Position numbers and translations under genes: made by a program. The notes beneath the pieces were generated by a model that worked only from the letters and a program-made list of their open reading frames with translations, made no database searches and was not told the DNA's origin. Shown one piece after another: positions 25,867-33,816 of a stretch of DNA of 64,000 bases (within the stretch, counting starts at the first letter, position 1; each line of letters starts with the position of its first letter). The stretch comes from Desulfobacterales bacterium (lineage in GTDB: Bacteria; Desulfobacterota; Desulfobacteria; Desulfobacterales; SpSt-501): assembly GCA_030834695.1 (NCBI GenBank), contig JAUQXK010000052.1:108442-172441 (forward strand), given 5' to 3'.

Positions 25867-26355
25867 CTATTCGCTGTCCTGGAGTGGAAGCACAACCTCC
25901 CCTTGAGAGGATGTCATGATCACTTTGTTGGGAAGAATGGTTTTGATGCTGAAGGCGCCGGGGCTCACACGATCCCCGGCTTCGTATTCCATGCCGTTGA
26001 TAATCGCTAAACGCTTGGAGCCGATTTCAAGAAATCCGCTGAAGACCAGGTTGGGAATCGCACGGGCGGCCTCCTTCGGCGAACGGCTCTCTGTCGGCGG
26101 CGGGGCTTTATGAATGACCATAAACGGATCCTGCTTCCAGGCTGCTTCCGCCTTTTGGATGATGAGTGCGCTGGACTCCGAAGCCGCGCTTTTGGCGGCG
26201 TCCGCCACCTTGGAGATGAAGACGCTCAGGCTCTCCGTGGTTTGCGGTGCCGGCGCTCCGGTACCGGTCTTGGCCCGCGGCAGGAGAAGTTCGATCGCTC
26301 CGTACCCAACCGTGAGCACCATGATTCCGACGATGATTTTTTCCCGCTTGGTCAT
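25867..26355 (-). CDS. PilP/GspC-like alignment protein
   Basis: A 162-residue protein with one N-terminal membrane helix (about 7-26), a helical linker (40-100) and a C-terminal beta domain (about 103-158, NLVFSGFLEIGSKRLAIING...VSPGAFSIKTILPNKVIM), which looks like the HR/PilP fold that contacts the secretin N0 domain. Unlike PilP it has no lipobox, so it is anchored in the inner membrane like GspC. It sits between the PilO-like and secretin genes with 12-nt gaps on both sides. Confidence 0.75.
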   Translation of the reverse strand: MTKREKIIVGIMVLTVGYGAIELLLPRAKTGTGAPAPQTTESLSVFISKVADAAKSAASESSALIIQKAEAAWKQDPFMVIHKAPPPTESRSPKEAARAIPNLVFSGFLEIGSKRLAIINGMEYEAGDRVSPGAFSIKTILPNKVIMTSSQGEVVLPLQDSE

Positions 26356-26367
26356 AAGAGGCAGCGC

Positions 26368-26907
26368 CTATTCTCTGGCCATCCAAATTTTTAGCCCGAA
26401 CTCCCGGCCGCCCTCAACGGCTCGGATGTCGATCTCCTCGATGCTCTCAAAATACGGCAAGGCTCCCACATCGATCAGCAAACCGCGCAGATCCGAAAAC
26501 TGGCCGGTTGCTGCAAACCTTGTAAGAAACCGGCCAGAGGCATCGGTGAGGGTGTTGACTTCCGGAACGATTTCCCGGACGTTGAGATGGTGCGAAGCCG
26601 CCAACTGCTGCAGGCGTTTGGGCACGCCGGCGATTTCAGTGCGGGTCAGCTTGGTCCGGCTCGGGGCTGGCAGGCCCTGAGGTTCAGCGGTCTTGGTCTT
26701 TGCAAAAAGGCTCTTAAAGACCGGGGAAAGAATCTTCTGCTCCTCAATACGAGATTGCAGGTTTTCGATGTCCCGGTCGAGTTCGGCGGAAAGCCGTTGC
26801 GCCGGCAGGATGACCAACAGCAGGAATACGAGAATCCCGACGCCGCACAACACCAGCATGATCAAGGTCTGGGGGGGAAGAATGAAACCAAGTTTGCCAG
26901 TTTTCAT
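26368..26907 (-). CDS. PilO-like inner-membrane assembly protein
   Basis: A 179-residue protein with a single membrane helix (about 14-32), a coiled coil (about 38-65, SAELDRDIENLQSRIEEQKIL) and a periplasmic ferredoxin-like domain (about 95-178). This is the normal PilO/GspM plan and length. It partners PilN to align the inner-membrane motor with the secretin. It starts 3 nt after the PilM-PilN fusion gene, indicating coupled translation. Confidence 0.82.
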   Translation of the reverse strand: MKTGKLGFILPPQTLIMLVLCGVGILVFLLLVILPAQRLSAELDRDIENLQSRIEEQKILSPVFKSLFAKTKTAEPQGLPAPSRTKLTRTEIAGVPKRLQQLAASHHLNVREIVPEVNTLTDASGRFLTRFAATGQFSDLRGLLIDVGALPYFESIEEIDIRAVEGGREFGLKIWMARE

Positions 26908-26910
26908 GAT

Positions 26911-28812
26911 CTACACTAGATCCAATTGGGCGGTGAACCGGATGACCGGCTGATTGTCCATCATTTCCAACGACTTTTTGCTGATGGTCGTTTGCTTGAA
27001 AAGGGTTGAATTCCTTAGCGCCATCAGGTAGGTCGCCAAGTCCGCTTCAAGGGTCATGCGGTCGCCGAAGATGACACCGTCCAGAATCAGCACCTTCTTC
27101 GGAGGCTCGGCCCTGCCGGCCGCTTTGCCCGTCGGAGCAGGGGCGGCCGGCGAGCCGAGTCGGGTGGTGATGCTCAGCAGCCGAACGCTGGGCGGGGTGG
27201 AGTTGGCCACCTCTCCTAATACGGCCACGCCGAGAAAATTGTTTCCGATCCCCTGCAGGCTCCGATTCTGTGCACGAATCCGATCGACCAGTTTGAGAAT
27301 CAGATTCTTATCTACTCGCAGATCAAAGCTGCTGAGTTGGTTTTGCAGGCCGGCTTTCTTGAAATCCCTATCCTTGATCTGTTGTTCCTGCCAAAAAGTA
27401 ACGCCGGTGCAGGCAAGTATCAGAACCAAGAAGCCGGCGAGCATCCCGCGATTGATGTTTTGGGCGATCGCTGTCTTACGCTTATCCTTGTGGGTATGAA
27501 GGAAGTTCGGTGTGATGGAATTATGGGCCAGCGCCATTCCCAGCGCCGGCGCAAACGAGCTCTTCCCCGATCCGGATTCAGGGAGTGCGGCGTGCGCGCT
27601 AAAATGCTCGCCTTCGGTAAAGGGATCGATCACTTCAATGGGCAGGCCGAGCTCGTCGCTAATGTAATCCAATATGCGCGGATGCAGTTCGACACCACTG
27701 GAGATGTATATTTTTTCCACCCGGGCGTTGTCGAAGTTGATTCCAAAATGTCGGATGGTTCGTTCAACCTGCCGGACGAGCCGCTCCAGGGCCGGCAGGA
27801 TCATCTGAAAAATTCGCTCCTCCTTGATGGCCAACTGTTTGTCTGAAGCGGTTTCCGCGGCGGGTCCATGAACCGTGCCGAAGAATACGCCTTGAGCGAT
27901 TTCCAACTCCTGTTTCAGCCGTGATTTGATAGCCCGAATCCGGTTCTGATCCGTGGTCGGGGATTTGGCCAGTGTAAGTTCAAACCAGTTCTGCTCAATC
28001 TCGTGCTGCAACGCCTCGACCATGGTACGGATGCCGGCTTTGATGCCGCGCGACAGCACCAGGTTTCCGTCGGAGAAGATATCAATACGCGACCAGCCCC
28101 GGCCGATGTAAAGGCTGGAGACAGCAACGCCATGGGTTTGGATGCGACCGGAACGCAGCAAGGTCTGAAAAGCGAATGGAACAGTGGAGATGCCCGTCAG
28201 TGGGAACCCAGAACGAATGAACAGATTCTGAAATTCCTCCACCACTTGACGCGGGGCCGTATAGGCCATCACGGCTGTTTTTTTTACGCCCCCCTCTTCG
28301 GCTTCGCCAAGCAGGTCAAAATCGAAGATGGTCTCCTTTTCTTTGAAGGCGGAATGCTTCTGGTAGGACCAAAAGGCGGAATTTCCGATCTGATTCTGAG
28401 AAACCTTCGGAATTTTGAGATGACGGGTTTCCACTCGGGCCGATGGGATAGTGGCCCAGAGTTCGACCGCCTTGGCAGGGCCGCAAAATTTTGAAAGCGC
28501 TGCACCCAAGAACTGCGGGAAACTTGGATGGTCCCTAGGAATCTCCGGATCAAAGGGGATGCGTGCAAATTCCAGCAATTCGATCTTGCGGTCTGAGATC
28601 CGTTTGATTTTAACCAGCTTAAGATCCTCCCGGCCTAAGTCCACTCCCACCGTGAGGCTCCCTCGGGTCAACGAAAACGAACTACTCAGAAGAGTGCTCC
28701 ATCGCCGGCCTTTCGGCTTTTCCGCGCCACTATTGGGCTGGTTCTCCGCGTCCGAGTCGCGAATCAGCTCCAAAAGCCTCTCGGTTGACGATAGCTCATC
28801 CTGCTTGGCCAA
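26911..28812 (-). CDS. PilM-PilN fusion protein
   Basis: A 633-residue protein that joins two normally separate pilus proteins. Residues 53-430 are a PilM-type actin-like ATPase domain (VGVDLG at 55-60, SSLYIGRG near 232, IYISSGVELHP near 369), preceded by a 50-residue polar tail. Residues 456-475 are a membrane helix and 476-633 are a PilN-like periplasmic domain with coiled coil (LILKLVDRIRAQNRSLQGI) and ferredoxin-like fold. In the separate proteins the short N-terminal tail of PilN binds PilM, so the fusion makes that contact permanent, as in GspL. The start is TTG at 28812, with GGAGA 9 nt upstream. It is the first gene of the operon. Confidence 0.88.
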   Translation of the reverse strand: MAKQDELSSTERLLELIRDSDAENQPNSGAEKPKGRRWSTLLSSSFSLTRGSLTVGVDLGREDLKLVKIKRISDRKIELLEFARIPFDPEIPRDHPSFPQFLGAALSKFCGPAKAVELWATIPSARVETRHLKIPKVSQNQIGNSAFWSYQKHSAFKEKETIFDFDLLGEAEEGGVKKTAVMAYTAPRQVVEEFQNLFIRSGFPLTGISTVPFAFQTLLRSGRIQTHGVAVSSLYIGRGWSRIDIFSDGNLVLSRGIKAGIRTMVEALQHEIEQNWFELTLAKSPTTDQNRIRAIKSRLKQELEIAQGVFFGTVHGPAAETASDKQLAIKEERIFQMILPALERLVRQVERTIRHFGINFDNARVEKIYISSGVELHPRILDYISDELGLPIEVIDPFTEGEHFSAHAALPESGSGKSSFAPALGMALAHNSITPNFLHTHKDKRKTAIAQNINRGMLAGFLVLILACTGVTFWQEQQIKDRDFKKAGLQNQLSSFDLRVDKNLILKLVDRIRAQNRSLQGIGNNFLGVAVLGEVANSTPPSVRLLSITTRLGSPAAPAPTGKAAGRAEPPKKVLILDGVIFGDRMTLEADLATYLMALRNSTLFKQTTISKKSLEMMDNQPVIRFTAQLDLV

Positions 28813-29191
28813 GGTATTATCTCCGTTGAAATATCAATCCTGCCGCAGAAAAGCGCGTTCGCAGAACGCTCCTGATTAACATTCACACCCGCATTCAGTG
28901 ATCAGGATCAGGTGCCGGGACCGACTCGAAGATAGACCCAAAGCACCCTAACACCCATCACCCTGCAAGTGGATTTTGAATTATCAAATAACCACATTAA
29001 TTAATTCATAAAATGTGCGGGAAGTCAAGAAGAACACTGCTTGGTGCGCTTGAAGCAAGAGAATCCGCCGGACAAATTGATTCTGACTGCCTTAATTTAT
29101 GATGCGGCGGAAGATACAAGACCGGCGGCTGAAGTGCAAGTGAAAACAAGGCGGAACGATAGCAAATACTATTCTTTTTAGAATTTGCCTA
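28813..29191. other. Intergenic region between divergent pilus operon and sigma-54 activator
   Basis: The gap up to 29281 is 469 nt and AT-rich in its middle. Apart from the promoter at 29192-29220 I see no ORF with coding character, no -24/-12 element in front of the PilM-PilN gene and no convincing RNA structure. Confidence 0.5.
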
Positions 29192-29220
29192 TTGTCAAAA
29201 CCAAATTTCGCCGGTAATAT
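29192..29220 (+). promoter_or_regulatory. Putative sigma-70 promoter of the sigma-54 activator gene
   Basis: TTGTCA (29192-29197), an exact 17-nt spacer and TAATAT (29215-29220) lie about 60 nt before the ATG at 29282. Confidence 0.6.
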
Positions 29221-29281
29221 GTAGTTTAGTACACACCTTCTGTTCGTGCCTTAAGGTCGGCAAAGGAGACGTTGGGTTGAT

Positions 29282-30316
29282 ATGGATAATGAGTTGATCG
29301 GTGTCAGCAAGAACATCCATCGCATCCGGGAACTCATCGACCGCATCGCGCAGACGGGTCTCAATACCATCGTATGTGGCGAAACCGGGGTCGGCAAGGA
29401 ACTGGTCGTTCAGAGCCTTTATCAAAAATCCGACCGAGTCGGCAAACCCTTTGTCAAGGTGAATTGCGCTGCATTACCCGACAGCCTACTCGAAAGCGAA
29501 ATGTTCGGCTACGAGCAGGGGGCCTTCACCGGTGCCGAACGACGGCGCCGGGGTAAATTTGAGCAGGCGCATGGCGGGGTGTTGTTTTTGGATGAAATCG
29601 GCGACATGACCCTGCCGCTTCAGTCTAAACTCCTGCATGTCTTGCAAGGCGGTGATTTCACCCCGCTTGGATCTGAAAAAACAGTTAAAACCAACGCCTG
29701 GGTCATCGCGGCGACCAACCACGAGCTGGAAAAAGAGCTGGCAGCCGGAAGGTTCCGGGAGGATCTTTACTTTCGATTGAGCGCAATCAAAATCCTTATC
29801 GAGCCGCTGCGCAACCGTCAAGAGGACATCCCCTACTTGATCGACTACTACATCCAAAAATACCAGCGCGAATTCAATGCCCGAGAGCTGGTCATGCCGA
29901 GGCAAAAGACAATCGACCGCCTTTGCGCTTACTCCTGGCCGGGGAATGTGCGCGAGCTGCAGAACATGCTCAAGCGGATAATGATCCTGGGCGATGGCGA
30001 CGAAAATATCAGCGCACTGATGAATGTGACTGCTGAGGACGGCGGAACCGCTGCACCGGCCGCCTCCTGTGCAGTGCCGGCAACCGCTCCACCGGTATTC
30101 GACTCCCGAGACTTGGGGGATCTCTCGGTGCTGTCGTTGAAGAAGATGCGCAAGAAGGCCATGGACCAGGTGGAGCGGGAGGTCATTTCCTATGTTTTGC
30201 AGAAGACGGCGTGGAACCGCAGCAAGGCCACCAAGATTCTCAAGATCAGCTACAAAACCCTTCTCTACAAAATAAAGGATTTGGGAATCCAGCCGCCGCC
30301 AGACGCTTTGGGCTAA
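29282..30316 (+). CDS. Sigma-54-dependent activator without receiver domain
   Basis: A 344-residue enhancer-binding protein that starts almost directly with the AAA+ domain. It has GETGVGKE at 33-40, GAFTGA at 80-85, FLDEIGDMTLP near 102-112, REDLYFRL near 159-166 and the WPGNVRELQNML segment. After a 40-residue Ala/Pro linker comes a Fis-type HTH (about 290-330, NRSKATKILKISYKTLLYKI). With no sensory domain it may be constitutively active or controlled by a partner such as a phage-shock-type antiactivator. It is divergent from the PilM-PilN operon. Target genes are unknown. Confidence 0.88.
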   Translation: MDNELIGVSKNIHRIRELIDRIAQTGLNTIVCGETGVGKELVVQSLYQKSDRVGKPFVKVNCAALPDSLLESEMFGYEQGAFTGAERRRRGKFEQAHGGVLFLDEIGDMTLPLQSKLLHVLQGGDFTPLGSEKTVKTNAWVIAATNHELEKELAAGRFREDLYFRLSAIKILIEPLRNRQEDIPYLIDYYIQKYQREFNARELVMPRQKTIDRLCAYSWPGNVRELQNMLKRIMILGDGDENISALMNVTAEDGGTAAPAASCAVPATAPPVFDSRDLGDLSVLSLKKMRKKAMDQVEREVISYVLQKTAWNRSKATKILKISYKTLLYKIKDLGIQPPPDALG

Positions 30317-30486
30317 GAACCCCTTTAGAGAAAAAATTGACCAAAATAAAGAAATCAAGCTCTCACAAAAACGTATTTTTTAGCTCTCTCCTTTGATATC
30401 GTTTGGCAATCCCTGCTCGCAGTATTAACCCAGAAACGGCTTCAGACATAGAACAGCCGGCGAGGTGCCTTGACTTGGAGGGCGTC

Positions 30487-30816
30487 ATGGCATGCAAAAT
30501 GCTATCGGAGGCTCTATTCGGCATGGTGGACGAATCCGCCCGCCGATTTCAAGAGACTGATATGGTTGAGAACTCTATGATGCCGTCGAGAACGGGGGTC
30601 CTGACCTTCGTGGACAAGGGCGAGCGGCGGTCAGGTATTGATCGTCGCACTTTTTCATATACCTGCTACATCCCAGAGCGACGTATGGGGGCAGATCGGC
30701 GTAGCGGACCAGACCGCAGAAGGAACAAGCGTTTCGGCATCATTCCTGAGATAGAAGCGAGTCAAGGCGCCGGTCTGCCGGTGCCTGCCGTACCCCGCAA
30801 TTCGGCAACTTCATAA
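30487..30816 (+). CDS. Small protein with ERRxGxDRR repeats
   Basis: The ATG at 30487 (MACKMLSEAL, GGAGGG 6 nt upstream) gives 109 residues; the frame is also open from TTG 30403. The centre is highly charged: GERRSGIDRRTFSYTCYIPE (about 46-65) followed by RRMGADRRSGPDRRRNKRF. The ERRxGxDRR motif occurs three times in tandem. Small proteins with this RR-rich motif next to FSYTxxIPERR are seen in Desulfobacterota, without a known role. Possible uses are nucleic-acid or c-di-GMP binding; both are guesses. Confidence 0.6.
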   Translation: MACKMLSEALFGMVDESARRFQETDMVENSMMPSRTGVLTFVDKGERRSGIDRRTFSYTCYIPERRMGADRRSGPDRRRNKRFGIIPEIEASQGAGLPVPAVPRNSATS

Positions 30817-31043
30817 AATTATTTCGAACGTTGACCCTGCCCATCTTTCGGCGAATCGACGCCGACCGAGTGCGTCCGGATCGATGCCCTCCAAAGCCCC
30901 TGCGCTTGCAACCTCCATCAGGCCTTGCTAAGTATCCTAAAAGCAAGGGCGAGGCGTGATGTTCGGTTCGCTTGCCCATGATCGCACTCGGTGATCGAAC
31001 GACGGCGGAGACCAAATCAGACCCGCAGGCGGTGGAAGCGCGC

Positions 31044-33695
31044 ATGAAAACCACACCCAAAGTTCGCGTCCGCTTCTGGGACCAGATGGTGTTGATCGGC
31101 ATCGGTTTGGCGCTGTTCTACACGATCTTCGAATCCATTCTGTCCATCTTCCTGCAAGTTAACGTCGATTTCATGCAACGCATTTTCGGCACCGGACCGA
31201 GCACCATATACAGCCGCCTGACCATTCTTTGTCTGTTCGCCATTTTTGGTTCGCACGCCCAATATACCATCAATCAACGCCAGGCAGCTGAGGCGGCCTT
31301 GCGCGAAAGCGAAGAACGGTTTCGGCTCATCATCGAAAATTCACCGGTGGGCTACTTCGAACTCGACCTCAAGGGCAGCTTCGTCTTTTTCAACAATGCC
31401 ACCTGCGACATCCTCGGCTATCCTGCGCACGAGTTGGGTTGGAAAGGGCAAAGCGAGGTGGCGGATGCCTCCAGTCGCAGTCGGTTGTCCGAAGCCTTTG
31501 AAAGGGTGCTCGCTTCGGCGGAAACGGCTAAATCCGTGGACTGGGTTCTTGTCCGCCGTGAGGGATCCAAACGATTTGCGGAATCTTCTATTTCCCTTCT
31601 CAGGGATCGCAAGGGGCGGCCCTCCGGCTTCGGCGTATTTCTGAGAGACATTACCGAACGCAAACGTTCCGAAGCGCTGATGCGAGCCAAATTGGCTGCC
31701 GAGGCTGCCAGCCGAACCAAGGGCGAGTTTCTGGCCAGTATGAGTCATGAAATCCGTACGCCCTTGAACGCCATTATCGGTTTGGTCGAGCTACAGTTGG
31801 GCACCGATTTGACCGCCGATCAGCGCGAAGACCTCGACGTCGTTAAGTCATCGGCCTATGCGCTGCTTTCGATCATTAACAACGTATTGGATTTTTCCAA
31901 GATCGAGGCCGGAAAACTGGAGTTGGAGCAAACGCGCTTCAGCATTGAAACCTTCCTTGATGAATCCGTCCGAATCATGGCCATGAAAGCCCATCTCAAA
32001 GGCCTGGAACTGGCTTACCGCATGGAGCCGGATGTGCCGGACCGACTCATCGGAGATCCCAATCGCTTGCGTCAGGTGGTGCTGAATTTGGTGGATAACG
32101 CCATCAAGTTCACTGAACGGGGAGAGGTCATCGTGCATGTGTCCCTGCGCGGACAGACACCGGCGGAGGTCCGACTTCAGTTCACCGTCAGCGATACCGG
32201 CATCGGCGTGGCTCCGGACAAACAGCAGCGCATCTTCAAACCCTATGATCAGGGGGACCCCGCGGTGGCGCGGCGTTTTGGGGGCACGGGACTGGGGCTG
32301 GCCGTCTCCAGCCGGTTGGTGCGGATGATGGGCGGCCAGATCGCCCTCAGCAGCCGTCCGGGGCACGGCAGCGCATTCGGTTTTACCGCGCTGTTCGGCC
32401 GCGCACCGGAAGTTAGAGAAACCGCCGCGGCCGTGCCGCCGGACGGCCTTCAGGGGATGTCCGTGCTGGTAGTGGACGACAATGCGATGACCTGCCGCAT
32501 CGTCAAGGAAATCCTGGAAAGGCATCGGATCAAGGTCCGCCTGTCGGGCAGCGCCGATGAAGCGCGGCGGGCGTTTCTGGGAGGAGAGCCTCCGGAGGTG
32601 GTTTTGGTGGATTCTGGCCTGCCCGGAACCGATGGGTTTTCCTGCGTCGAGTGGCTGCGCCAGGAGGCCGGGTATAACGGGACGGTGGTCCTGATGTTGA
32701 CCTTCACCCATCTCAAACGTAAATCGGAATGCGCCGGTCTGGGCGTAACGGCTACGTTGCTCAAGCCGTTCGGATCCCGGGAACTCATGCAGGTGTTGGC
32801 CAAGACCCGGGCGGTTGGATCCGATCCGCCTTCGGCCACTTTAGCAACCAGCGCAGCAGCCTCGGCGATCAGTGAACCGTCCGTCCGAGAGCAACCCACC
32901 GCTTCGCCGCCGGTCGGTGCCGTGCGCGGCCTGAGGATTCTCGTGGCGGAGGATACCCCGGTCAACCAGAAATTCATTCTGCGACTGCTGGATCGTTGGG
33001 GTCACACGGCCGTGCTGGTCGATGACGGCCGCAAAGCCGTGGCAGAGGTTGCAAAGACCGTATTTGACGTGGTGCTGATGGATGTTCAGATGCCGGAGAT
33101 GGATGGTCTGGAAGCGGCGGCCGCCATCCGCCGGATGGAAACCGGAAGCCACCGGCACACGCCGATTATCGCCATGACGGCCCACGCCATCAAAGGCGAT
33201 CGGGAGCGTTGTCTGACCGCGGGGATGGACGAATACCTTTCCAAACCCATTGATGCCGAGATGCTGAAGCAGGTCGTTGAGCGACTGACAGCCGCGCATC
33301 CAACGCCCGAAGTGGCCAGCGTCGGCGCAGGTTTGATGTCGGGAGTTCTGAAAGCCTTCGAGAATGACTGGAGTTTTTTTGCGGAGGTCGTGGAAGTGTT
33401 CTTCAGCGACTACCCGCGCCAGCTTGACAGCCTGCGCACATCCGCGCAAAGCCGCGACGCGGCCACCTTCCGGCGGGCCGCCCATTCGCTAAAGGGGATG
33501 CTACGGAATTTTCAGGCCGAAGACCCCGCCGAAAAAGCTTTTCGTTTGGAATCCATGGGCCAGTCCGCAAACCTTGCCGGCGTAGAGCCGTTGATCGAAG
33601 AACTGGCGACCGAAGTCAAGCGGCTGGAGGTTCAGTTGCGCAAATTGATTGAGGAAAAACGGTCCACCCTGCCCGAAAATTCCTTAAATGTCTAA
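31044..33695 (+). CDS. BarA-like hybrid histidine kinase (membrane-PAS-HK-REC-REC-Hpt)
   Basis: An 883-residue kinase from ATG 31044 (GGAAG upstream); the frame opens at 30972. Two membrane helices in about residues 15-75 end in LCLFAIFGSHAQYTIN, the same domain as in the kinase at 11504. A PAS domain (about 95-205), HisKA with MSHEIRTPLNAIIG, HATPase with DTGIGV and GTGLGLAVSSRLV, a first receiver (IVDD-type start, LVDSGLPGTDG), a second receiver (VAEDTPVN, LMDVQMPEMDG, SKPID) and an Hpt domain with AHSLKG near the C-terminus follow. All elements of a four-step phosphorelay are in one chain; a response regulator with output must lie elsewhere. Confidence 0.92.
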   Translation: MKTTPKVRVRFWDQMVLIGIGLALFYTIFESILSIFLQVNVDFMQRIFGTGPSTIYSRLTILCLFAIFGSHAQYTINQRQAAEAALRESEERFRLIIENSPVGYFELDLKGSFVFFNNATCDILGYPAHELGWKGQSEVADASSRSRLSEAFERVLASAETAKSVDWVLVRREGSKRFAESSISLLRDRKGRPSGFGVFLRDITERKRSEALMRAKLAAEAASRTKGEFLASMSHEIRTPLNAIIGLVELQLGTDLTADQREDLDVVKSSAYALLSIINNVLDFSKIEAGKLELEQTRFSIETFLDESVRIMAMKAHLKGLELAYRMEPDVPDRLIGDPNRLRQVVLNLVDNAIKFTERGEVIVHVSLRGQTPAEVRLQFTVSDTGIGVAPDKQQRIFKPYDQGDPAVARRFGGTGLGLAVSSRLVRMMGGQIALSSRPGHGSAFGFTALFGRAPEVRETAAAVPPDGLQGMSVLVVDDNAMTCRIVKEILERHRIKVRLSGSADEARRAFLGGEPPEVVLVDSGLPGTDGFSCVEWLRQEAGYNGTVVLMLTFTHLKRKSECAGLGVTATLLKPFGSRELMQVLAKTRAVGSDPPSATLATSAAASAISEPSVREQPTASPPVGAVRGLRILVAEDTPVNQKFILRLLDRWGHTAVLVDDGRKAVAEVAKTVFDVVLMDVQMPEMDGLEAAAAIRRMETGSHRHTPIIAMTAHAIKGDRERCLTAGMDEYLSKPIDAEMLKQVVERLTAAHPTPEVASVGAGLMSGVLKAFENDWSFFAEVVEVFFSDYPRQLDSLRTSAQSRDAATFRRAAHSLKGMLRNFQAEDPAEKAFRLESMGQSANLAGVEPLIEELATEVKRLEVQLRKLIEEKRSTLPENSLNV

Positions 33696-33816
33696 AATCG
33701 GGCTTCGAACCAGAAATGGTGCCGCCACGACCCGCTTCGTTCTTGAATAATAGGCTTTTCAGCCAGCCTGTTGTATAATCGATCGATCATGCAGCGGCCC
33801 TAACTCAAGAGCACTT

